From Corallium rubrum (taxonomy: Eukaryota > Cnidaria > Anthozoa > Scleralcyonacea > Coralliidae), in NCBI GenBank assembly GCA_964035015.1, contig OZ036016.1, forward strand, positions 6,487,124 through 6,551,123: a DNA stretch of 64,000 nt. The letters run 5' to 3'. Both the position numbers and the translations under genes were made by a program. Positions 11,329 through 22,078 of the stretch are shown piece after piece (positions within the stretch are counted from its first letter, which is position 1; each line of letters begins with the position of its first letter). The notes beneath the pieces were generated by a model, which made no database searches, was not told the origin of the DNA, and saw nothing but the letters and a program-made list of their open reading frames with translations.

Positions 11329-11691
11329 CTGTGGCTGAGGCTGCCCATAACAGCACTCTTATATTCTTCAGTTCACAAAATGCTTCATCATCATCATCGT
11401 AAGTTATCAAATATTTACAACCCTGTTTCCCCTTGACCGTGGCAAGATAAAGTGGTTCAGTGCGATCATACCACTGGGCTATAACCCGAGTGCCAGGTGA
11501 GAGATCTTGAGGATTGGGGATTTTATCAACTGCCAAAAACTCCGGTTTATTGCGAACGCATTTGACAAGTTTCCCTTTCGTTGTCACTACATGAAGTTCT
11601 TGACCATCTTTAGTAATCACGCCTCTCGTAAAACACATGTTATTGACTCGAACCCAGACTCTCGCACCACAAGTTACAGGAACGGTGCAAG
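11329..11691 (-). CDS. AbfB/Tudor-like protein, exon 3 (Tudor-like region)
   Basis: Acceptor CCAAG|CT completes a serine codon with the previous exon, and the frame is open to a strong donor ACAG|GTAATG. About residues 143-262. Two SH3-like barrel-type lobes are suggested: GARVWVRVNNMCFTRGVIT (from about 150), then GTRVIAQWYDRTEPLYLATV (from about 208) followed by CKYLITYDDDDEAFCELKNI. The second has the Tudor pattern: a G-x-x-V-x-A-x-W/Y start, an aromatic YLATV strand, and an acidic YDDDDE turn before the last strand. Tudor domains commonly read methylated lysine or arginine in chromatin or RNP proteins. An open extension past the donor into a poly-G tract is intron readthrough, not coding. 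Confidence 0.6.
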
Positions 11692-11746
11692 CTTGGTATA
11701 GAAACAAAACAACAAAAGTATGAATTAGGAAGATGAAATGTTACAC

Positions 11747-14700
11747 TGTTAGAGAATGTTGACTGTAAAAGACTAGTGAATGCAACCACAATAAGTCCTA
11801 TACCAGTCCAGCCTCAGTCCAAATCCAGTCTGAGTCCTCTAGTGTAAATGCAACCACAGTAAGACATATACCAGTCCAGCCTCAGTCTAAATCTAGTCTG
11901 AGTCTTCTAGTGTGAACACAACCACAGTAAGTTCTATACCAGTCCAACCTCAGTCTAAATCCAGTCTGAGTCTTCTAGTGTGAACACAACCACAGTAAGT
12001 TCTATACCAGTCCAACCTCAGTCTAAATCCAGTCTGAGTCCTCTAGTGTGAATGCAACCACAGTAAGTCCTATACCAGTCCAGCCTCAGTCTAAATCCAG
12101 TCTGAGTCTTCTAGTGTGAACACAACCACAGTAAGTCCTATACCAGTCCAACCTCAGTCTAAATCCAGTCTGAGTCCTCTAGTGTGAATGCAACCACAGT
12201 AAGTCCTATACCAGTCCAGCCTCAGTCTAAATCCAGTCTGAGTCCTCTAGTGTGAATGCAACCAGTAAGTTCTATACCAGTCCAGCCTCAGTCTAAATCC
12301 AGTCTGAGTCCTCTAGTGTGAACACAACCAGTAAGTCCTATACCAGTCCAGCCTCAGTCTAAATCCAGTCTGAGTCCTCTAGTGTGAGCACAACCAGTAA
12401 GTTCTATACCAGTCCAGCCTCAGTCTAAATCCAGTCTGAGTCCTCTAGTGTGAATGCAACCAGTAAGTCCTATACCAGTCCAGTCCAGCCTCAGTCTAAA
12501 TCCAGTCTGAATCCTCTAGTGTGAATGCAACCAGTAAGTCCTACACCAGTCCAGCCTCAGTCTAAATCCAGTCTGAGTCCTCTAGTGTAAACACAACCAG
12601 TAAGTCCTATACCAGTCCAGTCCAGCCTCAGTCTAAATCCAGTCTGAGTCCTCTAGTGTGAACACAACCAGTAAGTCCTATACCAGTTCAGCCTCAGTCT
12701 AAATCCAGTCTGAGTCCTCTAGTGTGAACACAACCAGTAAGTCCTATACCAGTCCAGCCTCAGTCTAAATCCAGTCCGAGTCCTCTAGTGTGAACACAAC
12801 CAGTAAGTCCTATACCAGTCCAGTCTCAGTCTAAATCCAGTCTGAGTCCTCTAGTGTGAACACAACTAGTAAGTCCTATACCAGTCCAGCCTCAGTCTCA
12901 ATCCAGTCTGAGTCCTCTAGTGTGAACGCAACCAGTAAGTCCTATACCAGTCCATCCTCAGTCTAAATCCAGTCTGAGTCCTCTATTGTGAACACAACCA
13001 GTAAGTCATATACCAGTCCAGTCTCAGTCTAAATCCAGTCTGAGTCCTCTAGTGTGAACACAACCAGTAAGTCCTATACCAGTCCAGCCTCAGTCTAAAT
13101 CTAGTCTGCGTCCTCTAGTGTGAACGCAACCAGTAAGTCACATACCAGTCCAGCCTCAGTCTAAATCCAGTCTGAGTCCTCTAGTGTGAATGCAACCACA
13201 GTAAGTTCTATACCAGTCCAGCCTCAGTCTAAATGCAGTCTGAGTCCTGTAGTGTGGACACAACCAGTAATCCTATACCAGTCCAGCCTCAGTCTAAATC
13301 CAGTCTGAGTCCTCTAGTGTGAATGCAACCACAGTAAGTTCTATACCAGTCCAGTCTCAGTCTAAATGCAGTCTGAGTCCTGTAGTGTGGACACAACCAG
13401 TAATCCTATACCAGTCCAGCCTCAGTCTAAATCCAGTCTGAGTCCTCTAGCGTGAACACAACCAGTAAGTCCTATACCAGTCCAGCCTCAGTCTAAATCT
13501 AGTCTGCGTCCTCTAGTGTGAACGCAACCAGTAAGTCACATACCAGTCCAGCCTCAGTCTAAATCCAGTCTGAGTCCTCTAGTGTGAATGCAACCACAGT
13601 AATCCTATACCAGTCCAGCCTCAGTCTAAATCCAGTCTGAGTCCTCTAGCGTGAACACAACCACAGTAAGTCCTATACCAGTCCAGTCTCAGTCTAAATC
13701 CAGTCTGAGTCCTCTAGTGTGAACACAACCACAGTAAGTCCTATACCAGTCCAGCCTCAGTCTAAATCGAGTCTGAGTCCTCTAGTGTGAACACAACCAG
13801 TAAGTCCTATACCAGTCCAGCCTCAGTCTAAATCCAGTCTGAGTCCTTTAGTGTGAATGCAACCACAGTAAGTCCTATACCAGTCCAGTCTCAGTCTAAA
13901 TCCAGTCTGAGTCCTCTAGTGTGGACACAACCAGTAAGTCATATACCAGTCCAGCCTCAGTCTAAATCCAGTCTGAGTCCTCTAGCGTGAACACAACTAG
14001 TAAGTCCTATACCAGTCCAGCCTCAGTCTAAATCCAGTCTGAGTCCTCTAGTGTGAATGCAACCAGTAAGTCATATACCAGTCCAGCCTCAGTCTAAATC
14101 CAGTCTGAGTCCTCTAGTGTGAATGCAACCAGTAAGTCCTATACCAGTCCAGCCTCAGTCTAAATCCAGTCTGAGTCCTCTAGTGTGAATGCAACCAGTA
14201 AGTCATATACCAGTCCAGCCTCAGTCTAAATCCAGTCTGAGTCCTCTAGTGTGAATGCAACCAGTAAGTCATATACCAGTCCAGCCTCAGTCTAAATCCA
14301 GTCTGAGTCCTCTAGTGTGAATGCAACCACAGTAAGTCCTATACCAGTCCAGCCTCAGTCTAAATCCAGTCTGAGTCCTCTAGTGTGAACACAACCACAG
14401 TAAGTCCTATACCAGTCCAGCCTCAGTTTAAATCCAGTCTGAGTCCTCTAGTGTGAACACAACCACAGTAAGTCCTATACCAGTCCAGCCTCAGTCTAAA
14501 TCCAGTCTGAGTCCTCTAGTGTGAACACAACCACAGTAAGTCCTATACCAGTCCAGCCTCAGTCTAAATCCAGTCTGAGTCCTCTAGTGTGAACACAACT
14601 AGTAAGTCCTATACCAGTCCAGCCTCAGTCTAAATCCAGTCTGAGTCCTCTAATGTGAATGCAACCAGTAAGTCCTATACCAGTTCAGCCTCAGTCTAAA

Positions 14701-15325
14701 TCCAGTCTGAGTCCTCTAGTGTGAACACAACCAGTAAGTCCTATACCAGTCCAGCCTCAGTCTAAATCCAGTCTGAGTCCTCTAGTGTGAATGCAACCAC
14801 AGTAAGTTCTATACCAGTCCAGCCTCAGTCTAAATCCAGTCTGAGTCCTCTAGTGTGAACACAACCACAGTAAGTCCTATACCAGTCCAGTCTCAGTCTA
14901 AATCCAGTCTGAGTCCTCTAGTGTGAACACAACCACAGTAAGTCCTATACCAGTCCAGCCTCAGTTTAAATCCAGTCTGAGTCCTCTAGTGTGAACACAA
15001 CCAGTAAGTCCTATACCAGTTCAGCCTCAGTCTAAATCCAGTCTGAGTCCTCTAGTGTGAACACAACCAGTAAGTCCTATACCAGTCCAGCCTCAGTCTA
15101 AATCCAGTCTGAGTCCTCTATTGTGAACACAACCAGTAAGTCCTATACCAGTCCAGCCTCAGTCTAAATCCAGTCTGAGTCCTCTAGTGTGAACACAACC
15201 AGTAAGTCCCATATCAGTCCAGCCTCAGTCTAAATCCAGTCTGAGTCCTCTAGTGTGAACACAACCAGTAAGTCCCATATCAGTCCAGCCTCAGTCTAAA
15301 TCCAGTCTGAGTCCTCTAGTGTGAA
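11747..15325. repeat. 66-68 bp minisatellite, about 54 copies
   Basis: A 3.6-kb array of the unit starting AGTAAGTCCTATACCAGTCC, AGCCTCAGTCTAAATCCAGT, CTGAGTCCTCTAGTGTGAAC, ACAACC(AC). Units differ by a few substitutions and by CAGTAAG/ACAGTAAG two-base indels. It fills the 3.7-kb intron between exons 2 and 3 of gene 1. Each unit has a perfect GTAAGT on the plus strand and TCTAG/TTAG-like sites on the minus strand, which is the transcribed sense for this gene. Confidence 0.97.
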
Positions 15326-15397
15326 CGCAGCAGATACTGCATGTAAGTCCTATCCATATATTGTAAGAGTTGTATATGACTGTAAAACCTAACTTAC

Positions 15398-15583
15398 ATA
15401 AACATTTCTTTCTTGTTAATTTAAAACTTGCATTTTCTTTGAATTCCTCTTTGCCATCGTAACGCTGTAGACTCAATCCAGATGCAGTTCGTCGAATGAA
15501 CCAGCCTGGATTAGACAGACATTCAAACGCAAAAAATCCTTGAAACCACATATTTTCCAGAATTACAAACGTTGCTTCAATTT
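15398..15583 (-). CDS. AbfB/Tudor-like protein, exon 2 (second AbfB-like repeat)
   Basis: Acceptor TTCTTCTAG; two bases complete the codon split with exon 1. It encodes about residues 81-141. The segment GFFAFECLSNPGWFIRRT, then SLQRYDGKEEFKENASFKL, is a second copy of the AbfB-like unit in exon 1: the aromatic/FEC/P/(F/W)F/R-R pattern repeats at the same spacing and ends with the family-typical (D/N)ASFKL. The donor is T|GTAAGT, a consensus site, leaving one base that pairs in frame with the acceptor at 11692. The next intron (11692-15397) is nearly filled by a 66-bp minisatellite. No glycoside hydrolase catalytic domain is visible, so this is not an arabinofuranosidase by itself. Confidence 0.65.
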
Positions 15584-15602
15584 CTAGAAGAATGTAAAAG
15601 TA

Positions 15603-15762
15603 AAGAAATACCAAATGGTTTTCCGTGTTTGGATACTCTCATCCAAACACGCGGGAAATCGCGAGACTGGAGAAAAGCGTAAAAGCTTTTCGAAAGTCGA
15701 GGAATTTCCCAAGTGTTTGGATAAGAGTCTCCAAACACGGAAAAAAACATTTGGTATTTCTT
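15603..15762. mobile_element. Hairpin MITE beside exon 2 of gene 1
   Basis: Arms AAATACCAAATGGTTTTCCG, TGTTTGGATACTCTC and their complements (CCAAACACGGAAAAAAACAT, TTGGTATTT) flank a smaller palindromic core (CCAAACACGCGGGAAAT ... GAATTTCCCAAGTGTTTGG). It ends only about 20 bases from the splice acceptor at 15585. A related half copy follows at 15828-15865. Confidence 0.75.
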
Positions 15763-15970
15763 TTATAAAATAATCACAGGTGAATATGATATACTGTCCG
15801 ACATTTTCAAAAAATCGTTTTGGCGGGAATTTTCCGTGTTTAGATACTCTGATCCAAACACGGCAATTGACCAATCAGGGCTCGCGTAATATACATGTTA
15901 TTTTATAAAAGATAATCAGCACTCTGACGTTAATGTATATAAATAAACATGACATAATCGTCGACCTTAC

Positions 15971-16217
15971 TGTACTCTTCTGAATCCTTGTAGCGTTCAA
16001 TTATCAAGTTATTTTGTCGACGGCAAAGAAAGAAACGTGGTTTAGAAAAACATTCAAAAGAGATACATCCTTTTCCTCCAGTCACGCCTGGCACTAGTCT
16101 ATAGCGCTCTAATAAAGCTTGTTGAAGTAACATACGACGTTCAGCAATCGATTCCTCTTCACGTCGTTTACTCGACGAACGAAATAAACCCAATCGACGT
16201 TTCCACATTGTCGTCTG
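15971..16217 (-). CDS. AbfB/Tudor-like protein, exon 1 (first AbfB-like repeat)
   Basis: First recognised exon of a minus-strand gene modelled in four exons (16217-15971, 15583-15398, 11691-11329, 9599-9232; about 384 residues if it ends at 9232). A pyrimidine-rich acceptor (TTTCTTTTTTAG) precedes it. The first ATG is at 16208, so the upstream part may be 5' UTR, though the frame is open back to the acceptor. Residues 1-45 are basic and probably helical (SSSKRREEESIAERRMLLQQ). From about residue 49 comes GKGCISFECFSKPRFFLCRR, which fits the strand pattern of an AbfB-type beta-trefoil repeat (ISFxSxxxPxxxLRxxxxxLxLxxxD). The donor is A|GTAAGG with one base left over; joined to the next exon it reads SEEY-K-IEATF, matching the end of an AbfB repeat. 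AbfB domains bind arabinofuranose side chains in fungal enzymes. In an animal protein beside a Tudor-like region, protein or other ligand binding is as likely. Hairpin elements sit on both sides of the exon. Confidence 0.6.
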
Positions 16218-16257
16218 CTAAAAAAGAAATCATATGTAAGCTTTGCTCTGCCATCTA

Positions 16258-16449
16258 TTTAACAAATAGATTCAATTTTGCCGTTGTCTGTTCAGTTATA
16301 GATGCACAGATGACGTCACAACGTGGTAAGAACAAAAAAGTGGCCCACGAGACGCAGTCGAGTGGGTCACTGATGTTCTTACCACGTTGTGACGTCTTCT
16401 GTGCATCTATAACTGAACAGACAACAAAAAATGGAATCTATTTGTTTTA
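16258..16449. mobile_element. Near-perfect hairpin MITE upstream of exon 1 of gene 1
   Basis: Arms of about 75 bases, AACAAATAGATTC.. GTTGTCTGTTCAGTTATAGA, TGCACAGATGACGTCACAAC, pair with the complementary right arm around a GTGGCCCACGAGACG loop. The arms contain TGACGTCA, a CRE-type palindrome. It starts about 40 bases upstream of the exon acceptor. Confidence 0.85.
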
Positions 16450-16629
16450 TACAATACAAAAATTACACAATACTTCTTGCCGGATTTTGGGGCGTGAAGA
16501 AAGAAAAGTCAGCTGACGTGATCTGACGTGATCCATGTGTCTGTCCTCTAATAGATCATGGGTAACAACCAATGAAAACACGCATAGCAACCAGGATATT
16601 GTATAAATAAGTCTTAACAGTGAAATAAG

Positions 16630-17165
16630 TATTGTGCTGCGTAGGCAGTGTTGAAATACAAATCGAAATACACCAAGGTTTGAAGAACTGCCGAAATTAC
16701 TGAACATAGTTTCTAATGTTTCGAGCGAAGGCCCTTTGGGACGTTTCTCTCTGACGACGGGCCTTCGGTACCCTGCGAGTCAGAGCCCTTTTCCGACCTA
16801 CGCAGGCTTCGGGGGAAAGTGGGCTCTGCCAACAAACTCGATCTTCGCCCCAAGTTTGGGGCGAGTCAGTCAGGTTTTAAACTGGTCAAACAAGTTCTAG
16901 TTTACGAACACGCGTAAGCAGGAAAATAGGAAGTGACGCGTTAGAGCCTGGGCCCAAAATAGTTTCTTGGCAACCGTTCACGCATGCTCAAAAAGAAAGA
17001 TCGAGTTTGTTGACAGAGCCAACTTTCCCCCGAAGCTTGCGTCGGTCGGAAAGGGGCTCTGACTCGCAGGGCAGGCCTTCGCTGGAAACGTTAGAAAACT
17101 ACGTCCAATAATTTCGGCAGTACTCAGACCTTCTATATTTCGATTTATATAAATCTTAGTAAAAA
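16630..17165. mobile_element. GTAGGCAGTGT/GTTTCGAGCGAAGGCCC repeat, with nested MITE
   Basis: Left part: GTGCTGCGTAGGCAGTGTTG, a CGAAATACACCAAGGTTTGA segment and ATGTTTCGAGCGAAGGCCC. Right part: GCCTTCGCTGGAAACGTTAG and TTTCGGCAGT, then CGATT. These are the halves of the element seen intact at 55032-55474, split here by the TA MITE 16771-17071. Confidence 0.65.
16771..17071. mobile_element. TA-flanked MITE (CCCTGCGAGTC family), copy 2
   Basis: 301-bp, the best preserved copy. CCCTGCGAGTCAGAGCCC at one end, GGGGCTCTGACTCGCAGGG at the other, and GCAGGCTTCGGGGGAAAGTG / CTTTCCCCCGAAGCTTGCG as subterminal inverted repeats. No open frame. Confidence 0.8.
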
Positions 17166-17237
17166 CTCAATGATTAGAGTGTACCATGCACTGCCCCCAT
17201 ATTTAGGTCATGAGTTGCATACATGCACAACATACAT

Positions 17238-18490
17238 TCAGTTGGTATAGTTTGACTATCTCACTGGTGATCAGAAGGTTGTTGTGGGTTGTACCCATGG
17301 TATAGTTTGAGTATCTCACTGGTGGTCAGAAGGTTGTTGTGGGTTGTACCCACGGTATAGTTTGACTATCTCACTGGTGATCAGAAGGTTGTTGTGGGTT
17401 GTACCCATGGTATAGTTTGACTATCTCACTGGTGATCAGAAGATTGTTGTGGGTTGTACCCACGGTATAGTTTGAGTATCTCACTGGTGGTCAGAAGGTT
17501 GTTGTGGGTTGTACCCACGGTATAGTTTGAGTATCTCACTGGTGATCAGTAGGTTGTTGTGGGTTGTACCCATGGTATAGTTTGAGTATCTCACTGGTGT
17601 TCAGTAGGTTGGTGTGAGTTGTACCCATGGTATAGTTTGAGTATCTCACTGGTGGTCAGAAGGTTGTTGTGGGTTGTACCCATGGTATAGTTTGAGTATC
17701 TCACTGGTGATCAGAAGGTTGTTGTGGGTTGTACCCATGGTATAGTTTGAGTATCTCACTGGTGGTCAGAAGGTTGTTGTGGGTTGTACCCATGGTATAG
17801 TTTGAGTATCTCACTGGTGGTCAGAAGGTTGTTGTGGGTTGTACCCATGGTATAGTTTGAGTATCTCACTGGTGATCAGAAGGTTGTTGTGGGTTGTACC
17901 CATGGTATAGTTTGAGTATCTCACTGGTGGTCAGAAGGTTGTTGTGGGTTGTACCCATGGTATAGTTTGAGTATCTCACTGGTGGTCAGAAGGTTGTTGT
18001 GGGTTGTACCCACGGTATAGTTTGAGTATCTCACTGGTGGTCAGAAGGTTGTTGTGGGTTGTACCCATGGTATAGTTTGAGTATCTCACTGGTGTTCAGT
18101 AGGTTGTTGTGGGTTGTACCCATGGTATAGTTTGAGTATCTCACTGGTGGTCAGAAGGTTGTTGTGGGTTGTACCCATGGTATAGTTTGAGTATCTCACT
18201 GGTGATCAGAAGGTTGTTGTGGGTTGTACCCATGGTATAGTTTGAGTATCTCACTGGTGGTCAGAAGGTTGTTGTGGGTTGTACCCACGGTATAGTTTGA
18301 GTATCTCACTGGTGATCAGAAGGTTGTTGTGGGTTGTACACATACTCAGCTTACACTCGGCTATATGTCCCACAGTATAGTTCGAGTATCTCACTGGTGA
18401 TCAGAAGGTTGTGGGTTGTACACATAAGTCCCACGGTATAAGTTGGAGTATCTCACTGGTGATCAGAAGGTTGTGGGTTCGACTCGCCGC
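17238..18490 (+). repeat. 55-bp tandem array derived from a tRNA-like element
   Basis: About 21 copies of GGTATAGTTTGAGTATCTCA, CTGGTGATCAGAAGGTTGTT, GTGGGTTGTACCCAT. The last, divergent unit reads CAGAAGGTTGTGGGTTCGAC TCGCC, with an intact pol III B box (GGTTCGANTC). The array therefore looks like tandem amplification of a tRNA-related SINE head whose B box then drifted to GGTTGTACCC. Confidence 0.85.
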
Positions 18491-18651
18491 ACTTGGGAAA
18501 TGAGAAATTCTTCTCAGTAAAATATGAGGACATTCTCATAGCAACTCAAAATTGACTTAGTCCCATTTTCACTTTGTTGCCCTAATGGCAGCAACTCAGT
18601 GGTTAAAGGAGATCTGTCTGCCGTTAGTCAAAGTAAAATTAATATGAAGTT

Positions 18652-18830
18652 ATATAAATAAGTTTTGTGGAAACACCACGTAAAATATTTCTTTGCTAAG
18701 CTTTTGGCCTGTTGACTCACACGTGCTGTTTACTGTCCTTGTAATTGCTCTGATGAAGGCCTGAGTCAACAGGCCGAAAGCTTAGCAAAGAAATATTTTA
18801 CGTGGTGTTTCCACAAAACTTATTTATATT
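18652..18830. mobile_element. Hairpin MITE (GTTTTGTGGAAACACCACG family)
   Basis: Arms AAGTTTTGTGGAAACACCAC, AAATATTTCTTTGCTAAGCT, TTTGGCCTGTTGACTCA repeat inverted on the right at high identity around a short loop. A half copy (one arm) is at 35752-35825. Confidence 0.85.
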
Positions 18831-19440
18831 ACATTATCGCCATAAAAACTTTCAAAGAATTAATATGAAGTTGCCAAAAGGCAACTGTGAACTGTGGCAA
18901 CAGTACATGAGTTGAAGCATTCTCATGCACTGATGATCAACATGTTTAGTTTCTCAATTTAATCTCTGCAATTAGAAACTGATCTTAGAAACTAGCCAAC
19001 AATTTTCTTCTCGTCTACGCTGATTGTGATACTTACCTAGCACCTGTACCTATTGCTTGAACTGACAGTTTAAACAGAACATTGCGTTCATCTCATGTCA
19101 GATATCATCTCACGCAGTTCTGGTGTACATCGGAGATGTAAAGTGATCTCCAGCGTTGCCCAGTACCGCGGTGTTTAACAACTAAAATAAAAACACAAAG
19201 ATTACAATTATTTTGCCTGCAGTAACACATTCAAACAAAGTCAACGGCAACACATTAACATTTGATGCCGGAGCCTTTTGTCCGAAGCAGTTTCGGCATA
19301 TTACCAAAACTAATTAGAGCGCAGGTCTTGTAGGAGGCAGAAATATAGATATAAAAATTAGGCACGACTGTGGGTTTTTCTCCTAAATTAGACAATAAAT
19401 GGTATTATAAACACCCAAATCTCTTCACATTGGAAAAAAG
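18831..19440. other. Intergenic, nothing recognised
   Basis: AT-rich, no exon or clear repeat seen. Confidence 0.45.
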
Positions 19441-19485
19441 AATGTGAATGGGCTTGCACCCCCTATAAGCCTAATGTCAATAATG

Positions 19486-19488
<3 letters not shown>

Positions 19489-19554
<66 letters not shown>

Positions 19555-19648
19555 CTTACCTCAAAAGTCTGCGGTAAGCGAAAATCTATATTTGCTCTAA
19601 CTATATGTTATCGAGCACTCTTTGCGTTTCGTAGACCAAAACCCACAC

Positions 19649-19699
<51 letters not shown>
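19489..19699. repeat. Two (TA)n arrays
   Basis: TA runs at about 19489-19552 and 19648-19699, separated by about 95 bases with a small hairpin (TCGCTTACC ... GGTAAGCGA). Confidence 0.95.
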
Positions 19700-19702
<3 letters not shown>

Positions 19703-19719
19703 TATAGATAATATCAAAT

Positions 19720-20750
19720 CAGCTTACTCTATATGGCTGGTCTGTACACATGTATGTAACTTATATTAAACAACAAACCTTAGTCTTTAACATACAAGTG
19801 TACAAATCATGTATGTTAATCTTAGATTAAAGGCATACATTTTTCGTGTGAGCTGGTATTATATACACAAGATTAACAAGAACATGGCTATTTAAATTGC
19901 CAACTGTTCAGTCGTGAAAAGTCAAATTCGATAAGTATCTAAATGATTTGTGCCAACAGGGAAGAATAAAAGTTCATAATACTGGGTAATACAATTGAAC
20001 ATAACAAAAACAATATCTTACCGTCTCTTACTCAAGTCTGTTGCAAAGTCTAAGTTTCACTTTAAGATATATTCCCCCCACTGGGCGACAACCTGCAGTT
20101 CCTTTCTCTCACGTCGTCATCTATGAATATTAAATTCTATTCGCAATTAGACAACCAAGCAAAATCAATAATTTGCATACACAGGCAATTTTGCCAACGT
20201 TAAACTCGTAAGATAGAGCAAATATTGACAAAAGTCGTCGATAATTGTACAAATAGAAGTTTCATGACTCTTCTAGTTTCGAAGATTCAACACTTTGTTT
20301 TAGTTTAGAATCGAGAAACAAAAGATGTAAAGTGATGTCCGATAAAATCTTCTTGACACATTCCCTGTATTTATAATTAAGAACATGGAACAATAATGAA
20401 TCTGACGAGAGTTTAGCTTTGTAATTTAATGGATATTTGAAGACAAAACAACATCAAAGGTTTTAAATTCGCATCAGTTAGGCCTCAAGAATAGAATAAT
20501 TCACACAAGATCCTGACACGACTCACAATCTGTAGCAAAAAATAAAAATAAATAAATAAATAGTTCAGAAAATGTGCCGGTGGTAAGATACGCTTATAAA
20601 AAATTAACGTGGTGGCATAATCAAAAGATTTGTTTTTAAGATATTTGTCAAAATGGAAAAAAAACCGAAACGCTGTGGCAATAATGTAAAAAGTTTCAGT
20701 TTTGAGTACTGCATATGAATGGGTCTTAAACCTTAAACTGTTTATGTGTT
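19720..20750. other. Intergenic, nothing recognised
   Basis: AT-rich with no convincing exon. Noncoding 5' exons or the promoter of gene 1 (which starts at or upstream of 16.2 kb on the minus strand) could lie here, but I see no decisive signal. Confidence 0.4.
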
Positions 20751-20761
20751 TATATGTAATA

Positions 20762-20886
20762 GTTTAAATACGAGACGGAGGACTTTACCGCGGGATTTCA
20801 AAGTCCGAGTGCTTTTTGAAAAGGCGAGCCTTTTTAATGCACGAGGGCTTTGTAATCCCGGTAAAGTCAACGTCGAGTATTTGAAC
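20762..20886. mobile_element. Hairpin repeat
   Basis: GTTTAAATACGAGACGGAGG, ACTTTACCGCGGGATT pairs with AATCCCGGTAAAGTCAACGT, CGAGTATTTGAAC. Confidence 0.7.
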
Positions 20887-21469
20887 TGACTTCTCAAACT
20901 CAAAACTCCGAAGATACCTCTGAAACGTTCTGAAACGTATAATATAATTTGCCTTATTTCGAAGTCCCAAGACTTTGAAAACGCATTGAAAAAGTACTAG
21001 TACTTTTCCTCCGATTTCAAAGCACTGAAATCAAAATCAAAAGCACTGGATCTTTGCTCTTAGCTTGCAGCTAAGCTTACCCTAATCCGACGATATTGCT
21101 TCGCCTGTTCAGTACACCTTTTCTTTCGACGGAATAAGTTTTAGGAGATAAATTTCACCCGTTTTAATAAAATGTTAAACGGTTGGCGAGAGGTCTTAAG
21201 AATTTAGCAAAAAACTATGACGAATTGTCTATTGGGTCAAGTTAAACACAAGTTGTACAATGGCACCAAATAATTAAGGATTATGAATGCAATATATGAG
21301 CAAAGCACAGTATGATTGCCGTTATAATCGGAATATTCAATATTCAGAATCATTAGAGAGGATTGTAATAGCAAAATATAGTGGACCGCTCATTGCAGCG
21401 TACATAGGCCACAACAGCAGCGTGTGATCTCGCGAGACTTCGTATTTCGCGTGGTTCGACTGCATGACG

Positions 21470-21923
21470 TTAAAGGAGTAGTGTCACCATTTGCGAATCT
21501 TTTTTGCGCACATAGAAATAAGTAATAACTTCGGAAAATGTCAGAAATAGCTCTAAATCGGACAAGAAACCAGAGAAATGAATCACATGATATTTAACTT
21601 CTACGGTATTCCAATGAGAGCAGATGGACTGCGAAGTCGCCATCGCTACATGAACCATATCCAGCTACGATTTTAGCATCTTTCCATAACTCAAATATAG
21701 TCAGTGATAAGTAAATACGTTTGTGCGGACTATTCCAGGCTTTCTGTGAACTATTTGATCCCTCGTATTTTCTCTTTCGGCCTGAATTATCGCGTCTTCC
21801 ACCATGCACCCCGCCAAGTGCGGCCGTCTTCCTGGATCAACAAATTGAAAACCTACAGGCTGTAGTTTTTCAAGTTGGCACGTGATTATTGCGTGGGCTT
21901 TGCGAGTGACACTGCTCCTTTAA
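21470..21923. mobile_element. TTAA-type MITE with captured coding-like fragment, copy 2 (longer)
   Basis: 454 bp, TTAA at both ends, inverted termini AAAGGAGTAGTGTCACC and GTGACACTGCTCCTT. On the minus strand it holds a 71-codon frame, HGGRRDNSGRKRKYEGSNSS then HKRIYLSLTIFELWKDAKIV, AGYGSCSDGDFAVHLLSLEY, with a protein-like character not expected of a MITE. Another frame upstream reads QLEKLQPVGFQFVDPGRRP. It looks like a captured gene piece now carrying a frameshift. Confidence 0.75.
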
Positions 21924-22078
21924 TATCGTTGCAGGAACTTACAGGATTAAACGAAGGTACACACCTTATTCAAAAATAGGCACGCTTGGATGTACATGTA
22001 TCTGCTGCGCCAGACTGGCCGCGTCTGACTGCTCGGACTGACTCGGGATGTCATCGGGAAAAGCTTCTGAATTTTGAT

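Noticed and set aside
11747..15325. CRISPR-like regularly repeated array
   Set aside because: No unique spacers: the whole 66-bp unit repeats, in an animal-type intron, so it is a minisatellite.
19444..19707. 87-codon frame with Tyr-Ile repeats
   Set aside because: Translation of two (TA)n arrays.
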